Source: a virus
IMG/VR virus record: IMGVR_UViG_3300042383_000682
Coordinates: 1 to 24,626 of that record
Length of the DNA: 24,626 bases
Strand: one strand, 5' to 3'
The notes below the pieces were generated by a model. The model ran no database searches. It was not told where the DNA came from and saw only the letters and a program-made list of their open reading frames with translations. Positions 21,311 through 24,626 of the stretch are shown piece by piece (position 1 is the stretch's first letter; each line of letters starts with the position of its first letter). The position numbers were made by a program, and so were the translations under genes.

Positions 21311-23659
21311 TTAAGCGTTAAAAGATGCTCCAGTTGGAAGAATGTTGAAATCAATTACTATGAATTCTGCAGTCTTCGCCGGTTGTAGGAATATCTGTCC
21401 AGCTAATATGTTTCTATCAATTACATCAGGTGTGTTATTGGTTTCATCCATAACAACTCTGAATGCGTACAAACCTTGTCTTTGTTGAATTGCTTCTAAG
21501 TAAGGGTTTACAGTGTTTAAGAATCTAGCTCTTGTTGTAGAAGTATTTTGTTCGAATACTAAGAAACGAGATGTAGATGCTATAAACTTCTTAACAGTGA
21601 TAAGTAATCTTCTTACGTTGATTCTATCTAATGCTGAAGCCTTATCTTGCAATGTCTTTTGTCCGAATGCTACAATACCTTGCCCAGGGAATGCTGCTAT
21701 TGGATTTACTTTGTTCTCATATAGAGTATCTCTTTCAGCGTGCGTTAATCTATTCAACACACTAACTGCTCCAGTGATACCACCTCTATTCAAACCAGCA
21801 GGTGCGAACCATTCTGCTGCCAATCTATCGTTTGCTGCGTAAACAGCCGGTAACAATACTGATGGTGGAACAGAGATTAATTTATTTGTATTTGTATCTA
21901 CCGTCTTAACCCAAGGATAATAAGTACCTACATAGTTTGAATCTACTGAATTTGCTTGCTCAGTTGCTTCAGTTATTGTATCATCAATTGCGTTGAAATC
22001 TGCAATATAGAAACAATCTTGTCTATCTTCAACCATATCAATTACATTTGTAGTAATTGCTGGGTGTAATCTTCTGATGATACCAGGTGTTACAACCATA
22101 TTAATATCATACTCATCGGCGTTTGAAATTGCTGCAATTGCTTTGTTATAAGCTACCGAACCAGATGATGTTGAAGTAGAACAATTCAAACCTTGTGTAT
22201 TTGCTGCTGCTATATTTGAACCTAAATTAACTGATAAAGTTGGATTTACACCATCAAAACCTCTTTGGAATCCTAACACAAATTGTCTCTTAACCATATC
22301 AGATGATGCCGAACCGGTCATTTGATAAGTTAATTGAGAATCGAATGCGAACAATACGTTTGCACCAGTACCAGCTCCATCAGGAATTGGTTTAAGATAG
22401 TTTTTATTATCAACTGCTATATCAGCTGTTTCAAAATCAAAACCAGCATAATATACAGGAGATGATGATGTGTTATTTGCTGAACCAGTTTGGTAAACAA
22501 CTGCAGGTACATAACCATCTTCAGTTGTGTTATTAGTTTTAATTGGATTTATATATGCTGCATGTCCGAATGGTGCTGCTGAGATTGGGAATGAACCTTG
22601 CTCAGATACTTCAACTCTAATATATTTTGATTTGTTAGAGTAATCACCATATTCAGTAATCTTTCCTGCAGTATCTACAGTGAAATATCTATCACCAATT
22701 CTCTTAGCGATATAGTTTGGAGATGCAGGGTCTAAGTTTACATTGTTATAAGTTTCAATTACACTCTTTCTCTTATCAGTATCACCAAATGAACGTACAG
22801 TTACAGTGAAAGTTGCGTAATCAGTTGAACCATCTTCACCAGCTGCCTTCACATTAGAAATACCAACTTTAAATTTAGTATTGTATCCATTACCATGTCC
22901 AATTGTATGGAAACGGAAAAGGTCATATCTACTATCGTTTTGGTCTTTTTGAGATTTAACCCAAGGTGTAGATGCTACTTGTGCATCATATGCAAAATCT
23001 TGCGTTGGTAGATTTAATTCACTTATTACAGAAATATTTGTACCATTATCACCAGAACCAGTAAAGTCTGCTGCTATATCACTAAAGTATGTATATGCAT
23101 ATGCCTTTTTAGCGCCAAAAGGAGATGTACCAAAAACATCAACAACATCAGCTGTAGATGTTTCTAAAATTGAACAAGAAATAGCTGCTTGTGCAGAAGA
23201 ACCGGATTGAACTATACCATGTAATACAAAGTTTCCACTTCCATCTAAACTAGATGAAACGCTTGTAGATGCTACCGCAAATCCAACACCTTCATCACCC
23301 GCTTGAGTTGAGTGAAGTGTTGCTACTAATTTTGGACCACTACCTTTAGTAGAACCAGATACCAAAATACCCAAAGGTGCCAATTGTTGGTATCCACCAA
23401 CACCTGCTACCCTTACGATAGTTGCTGTTCCAGCTTCTCTTAAATAGTTTTCTACTGCATAATCAGTATAATATGTGCCATCAGGAGTTCCGAATATTTC
23501 GTTAAACTCTGAACGACTTCTCACAATAGTTGGAACAAATGCAGGTCCTTCTTTGAAAGGTCCTATAAATGCTGCTCCGATTTCACCAATTCCTTGCGCT
23601 AAGAAGGATAGGTCATTTTCTCTTGTGAATACACCAGGTGATACAATTCTTTCTGCCAT
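21311..23659 (-). CDS. Contractile tail sheath protein (gp18-like)
   Basis: 782 residues, longer than T4 gp18 (659). The N-terminus (IVSPGVFTRENDLSFL, GEIGAAFIGPFKEGPAFVPT) and the C-terminal third (INVRRLLITVKKFIASTSRF, then FLNTVNPYLEAIQQRQGLYA, NILAGQIFLQPAKTAEFIVI) are typical sheath domains that carry the inter-subunit handshake. Residues of roughly 120-400 form a Ser/Gly/Asn-rich insertion that is probably exposed on the tail surface. A strong ribosome binding site (GGAG, 8 bases before ATG) fits a highly produced structural protein. It could be a target for decoration by the downstream glycosylation module, though nothing in the sequence shows this. Confidence 0.95.
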   Translation of the reverse strand: MAERIVSPGVFTRENDLSFLAQGIGEIGAAFIGPFKEGPAFVPTIVRSRSEFNEIFGTPDGTYYTDYAVENYLREAGTATIVRVAGVGGYQQLAPLGILVSGSTKGSGPKLVATLHSTQAGDEGVGFAVASTSVSSSLDGSGNFVLHGIVQSGSSAQAAISCSILETSTADVVDVFGTSPFGAKKAYAYTYFSDIAADFTGSGDNGTNISVISELNLPTQDFAYDAQVASTPWVKSQKDQNDSRYDLFRFHTIGHGNGYNTKFKVGISNVKAAGEDGSTDYATFTVTVRSFGDTDKRKSVIETYNNVNLDPASPNYIAKRIGDRYFTVDTAGKITEYGDYSNKSKYIRVEVSEQGSFPISAAPFGHAAYINPIKTNNTTEDGYVPAVVYQTGSANNTSSSPVYYAGFDFETADIAVDNKNYLKPIPDGAGTGANVLFAFDSQLTYQMTGSASSDMVKRQFVLGFQRGFDGVNPTLSVNLGSNIAAANTQGLNCSTSTSSGSVAYNKAIAAISNADEYDINMVVTPGIIRRLHPAITTNVIDMVEDRQDCFYIADFNAIDDTITEATEQANSVDSNYVGTYYPWVKTVDTNTNKLISVPPSVLLPAVYAANDRLAAEWFAPAGLNRGGITGAVSVLNRLTHAERDTLYENKVNPIAAFPGQGIVAFGQKTLQDKASALDRINVRRLLITVKKFIASTSRFLVFEQNTSTTRARFLNTVNPYLEAIQQRQGLYAFRVVMDETNNTPDVIDRNILAGQIFLQPAKTAEFIVIDFNILPTGASFNA

Positions 23660-23717
23660 TTTATTTCTCCGATTTGTTATTTAATGTGTTGTTTTGGTTA
23701 TAATACCAAATTACCTA

Positions 23718-23726
23718 TATAAATAT
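23718..23726 (-). promoter_or_regulatory. Putative phage promoter motif ATATTTATA before the sheath gene
   Basis: Minus-strand ATATTTATA lies 59 bases before the sheath ATG and directly downstream of the hairpin at 23732-23779, so the leader would be longer than for the other copies. TAGGTAATTTGG follows. Confidence 0.35.
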
Positions 23727-23731
23727 AAAGA

Positions 23732-23779
23732 AAATGTTCAAAACACAAATCTATTATTAAATCCATGCTTTGAACATTT
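23732..23779 (-). terminator. Probable terminator with a long loop, before the sheath gene
   Basis: Minus strand AAATGTTCAAA (23779-23769) and TTTGAACATTT (23742-23732) form an 11-bp stem around a 26-base loop, followed by T-rich sequence (TCTTTATATTT). The long loop makes it weaker than the others; it could instead be a regulatory inverted repeat. Confidence 0.5.
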
Positions 23780-23801
23780 ACTATTAAAATATCTAATAAA
23801 T

Positions 23802-24179
23802 TTATGGTGTTGGTGTTCCAGAACCCGATGGAGTCCAAGGGAAATTCATATAATCAACAGTAGATACTTGGAATTTTGTATCATTTATTTGTTTTTGGAT
23901 TTGTCCTTCTATGTGGGGCCAATAAGAATTTACTGCCGATTCACTTACTGAATACTTTATCCAATTTAATACTATTTCCTCATTCAATTGACTATATGGT
24001 ACAAATTCGTCAGGATTTATTTCATCTGCTCTAAAAGGTGTTGCTCCAGAAAAAGTACCTGTTACGCCATCTTCATCTGTAGCTGTTACTGCCCATGTAG
24101 TTCCAAAAATAATGTTATCGTAACTACCCGAGTTCATTTTTCTTAAACTCTTTAATTCCCATGTATATGTGTTTGCCAT
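23802..24179 (-). CDS. Small conserved phage protein next to the tail fibre
   Basis: 125 residues. MANTYTWELKSLRKM followed by GTTWAVTATDEDGVTGTFSG and then a segment with VPYSQLNEEIVLNWIKYSVS matches, from memory, a widespread uncharacterised phage family with the plan ANTYTW ... W.vTatd ... y..ltee.v..Wv. A short C-terminal Pro/Gly/Ser tail follows. No enzymatic motif is seen. Family members are usually found close to tail-fibre genes. It has its own putative promoter motif and is followed by an inverted repeat, so it is probably a separate transcription unit. Confidence 0.7.
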   Translation of the reverse strand: MANTYTWELKSLRKMNSGSYDNIIFGTTWAVTATDEDGVTGTFSGATPFRADEINPDEFVPYSQLNEEIVLNWIKYSVSESAVNSYWPHIEGQIQKQINDTKFQVSTVDYMNFPWTPSGSGTPTP

Positions 24180-24200
24180 ACTAATAATATTTTCTTTGTA

Positions 24201-24209
24201 AATAAATAT
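24201..24209 (-). promoter_or_regulatory. Putative phage promoter motif ATATTTATT before the 125-aa gene
   Basis: Minus-strand ATATTTATT ends 22 bases before the ATG at 24179, in the short gap after the fibre gene, and is followed by TACAAAGAAAA, similar to the TACAAAAA after two other copies. Confidence 0.4.
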
Positions 24210-24217
24210 AACTCATT

Positions 24218-24626
24218 TTACTTTTTAGATAGTTGCTCTTTTAACTCTTTTATTTCTGCTCTAGCACTATCCAAGTCAGCTTTCAATTCTTTAATAGATT
24301 CTATAAACAAACCTGCTAAGTTACCATATGCTACATTATATATACCAAGATTATCTTTACTTACAACTTCAGGCACAATATCCATAATTTCTTGTGCAAT
24401 AACACCCATTTGTTTTCCTGTAGGTCCATCTTTATCAGTTCTTACGAATGTTACACCTCTTAATTTATTAACTTTATCTAAAGCATTTGGTATTGTTTCA
24501 ATCTCACCTTTTAATCTAACATCAGAATATGCCGTTACGTTACCTGCCATTGTCAAGTTACCACTCATATCCATTACAAATCTATTAGCTGATGCAGACC
24601 ATCCACCTATTCTAAATACGTTATCA
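24218..24626 (-). CDS. Tail fibre/spike C-terminus with S74 intramolecular chaperone (5' end outside window)
   Basis: The frame is open from base 24625 with no stop before the ATG at 24574: the residues DNVFRIGGWSASANRFVMDM run directly into the rest. The ATG is therefore internal and the gene enters from outside the window. The visible part has the intramolecular chaperone auto-processing (peptidase S74) signature: SDVRLKGEIETIPNALDKVN with the Ser of SD as expected cleavage residue and the Lys of RLK in the dyad, then KQMGVIAQEIMDIVPEVV, YNVAYGNLAGLFIESIKELK and a C-terminal coiled coil (LDSARAEIKELKEQLSKK). The domain helps trimeric fibres fold and then cuts itself off. GNLTMAGN before it is a typical fibre repeat. 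No terminator is seen after it. Confidence 0.9.
   Translation of the reverse strand, partial: DNVFRIGGWSASANRFVMDMSGNLTMAGNVTAYSDVRLKGEIETIPNALDKVNKLRGVTFVRTDKDGPTGKQMGVIAQEIMDIVPEVVSKDNLGIYNVAYGNLAGLFIESIKELKADLDSARAEIKELKEQLSKK

Noticed and set aside
23694-23768. Small 22-codon frame between the sheath and 125-aa genes on the minus strand
   Set aside because: It overlaps the hairpin and promoter-like motif, has no ribosome binding site and no recognisable sequence.
2363-23951. Many plus-strand open frames of 60-130 codons (for example 12818-13171, 14250-14630, 18386-18784)
   Set aside because: All lie opposite long well-supported minus-strand genes; their compositions are antisense reflections and none has a recognisable motif or spacing of its own.
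24218-24574. Complete 118-aa gene starting at ATG 24574
   Set aside because: The frame is open upstream to the window edge with fibre-like sequence (RIGGWSASANRFV), so the ATG is internal.
1-24626. CRISPR array or insertion sequence
   Set aside because: No regularly spaced direct repeats, transposase-like frames or paired terminal inverted repeats were seen; the inverted repeats found are terminator hairpins.

Overview
The window is a stretch of a dsDNA myophage genome that probably infects a member of the Bacteroidota (Flavobacteriia-like). It is AT-rich and essentially every gene lies on the minus strand, so transcription runs from high to low coordinates. The phage assignment rests on a T4-type tail set: gp18-like contractile sheath, gp19-like tube, gp26-like protein, tape measure, LysM gp53-like protein and gp27-like hub. 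The host inference rests on two TTTG-N20-TATATTTG promoters (the Bacteroidota sigma-70 consensus TTTG ... TAnnTTTG), a short tmRNA tag starting with Gly and ending YAVAA, and a lipid-poor signal peptide ending FGQ.

Layout in transcription order. 24626-23802: C-terminal end of a tail fibre/spike with an S74-type intramolecular chaperone, then a small phage protein. 23659-19695: sheath, tube, and a gp26-like/tail-assembly-chaperone pair with a likely +1 (or -2) ribosomal frameshift on a run of seven T. Several of these units carry their own hairpin terminator and a shared RTATTTATW motif 20-25 bases before the start codon. 19643-10200: a continuous cluster with a 68-aa protein, tape measure, baseplate/tail-tube-like protein, LysM protein, hub and three unrecognised small proteins. 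10184-2459: a tightly overlapping nine-gene module, plus one 37-aa microgene, built from three pairs of paralogues (two kinds of GT-A-like glycosyltransferase and SGNH hydrolases), a GT25 glycosyltransferase, a NodU/CmcH/TobZ-type O-carbamoyltransferase and a 2OG-Fe(II) oxygenase. It looks like a glycan-decoration system expressed together with the tail genes.

2471-1987: a complete tmRNA gene (ssrA) with its own promoter, encoded CCA end, tag reading frame (likely GADYAVAA) and intrinsic terminator. The terminator loop also holds the -33 element of the promoter for the next gene. 1981-54: a compact family-A DNA polymerase-like protein with a degenerate exonuclease region and altered motifs B and C, followed by a secreted DNA/RNA non-specific endonuclease. 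54-1: the first codons of a further gene that leaves the window.

The most unusual items are the phage-borne tmRNA with its tag, the carbamoyl/oxygenase/glycosyltransferase module, the exonuclease-dead polymerase, the secreted nuclease and the frameshift candidate.
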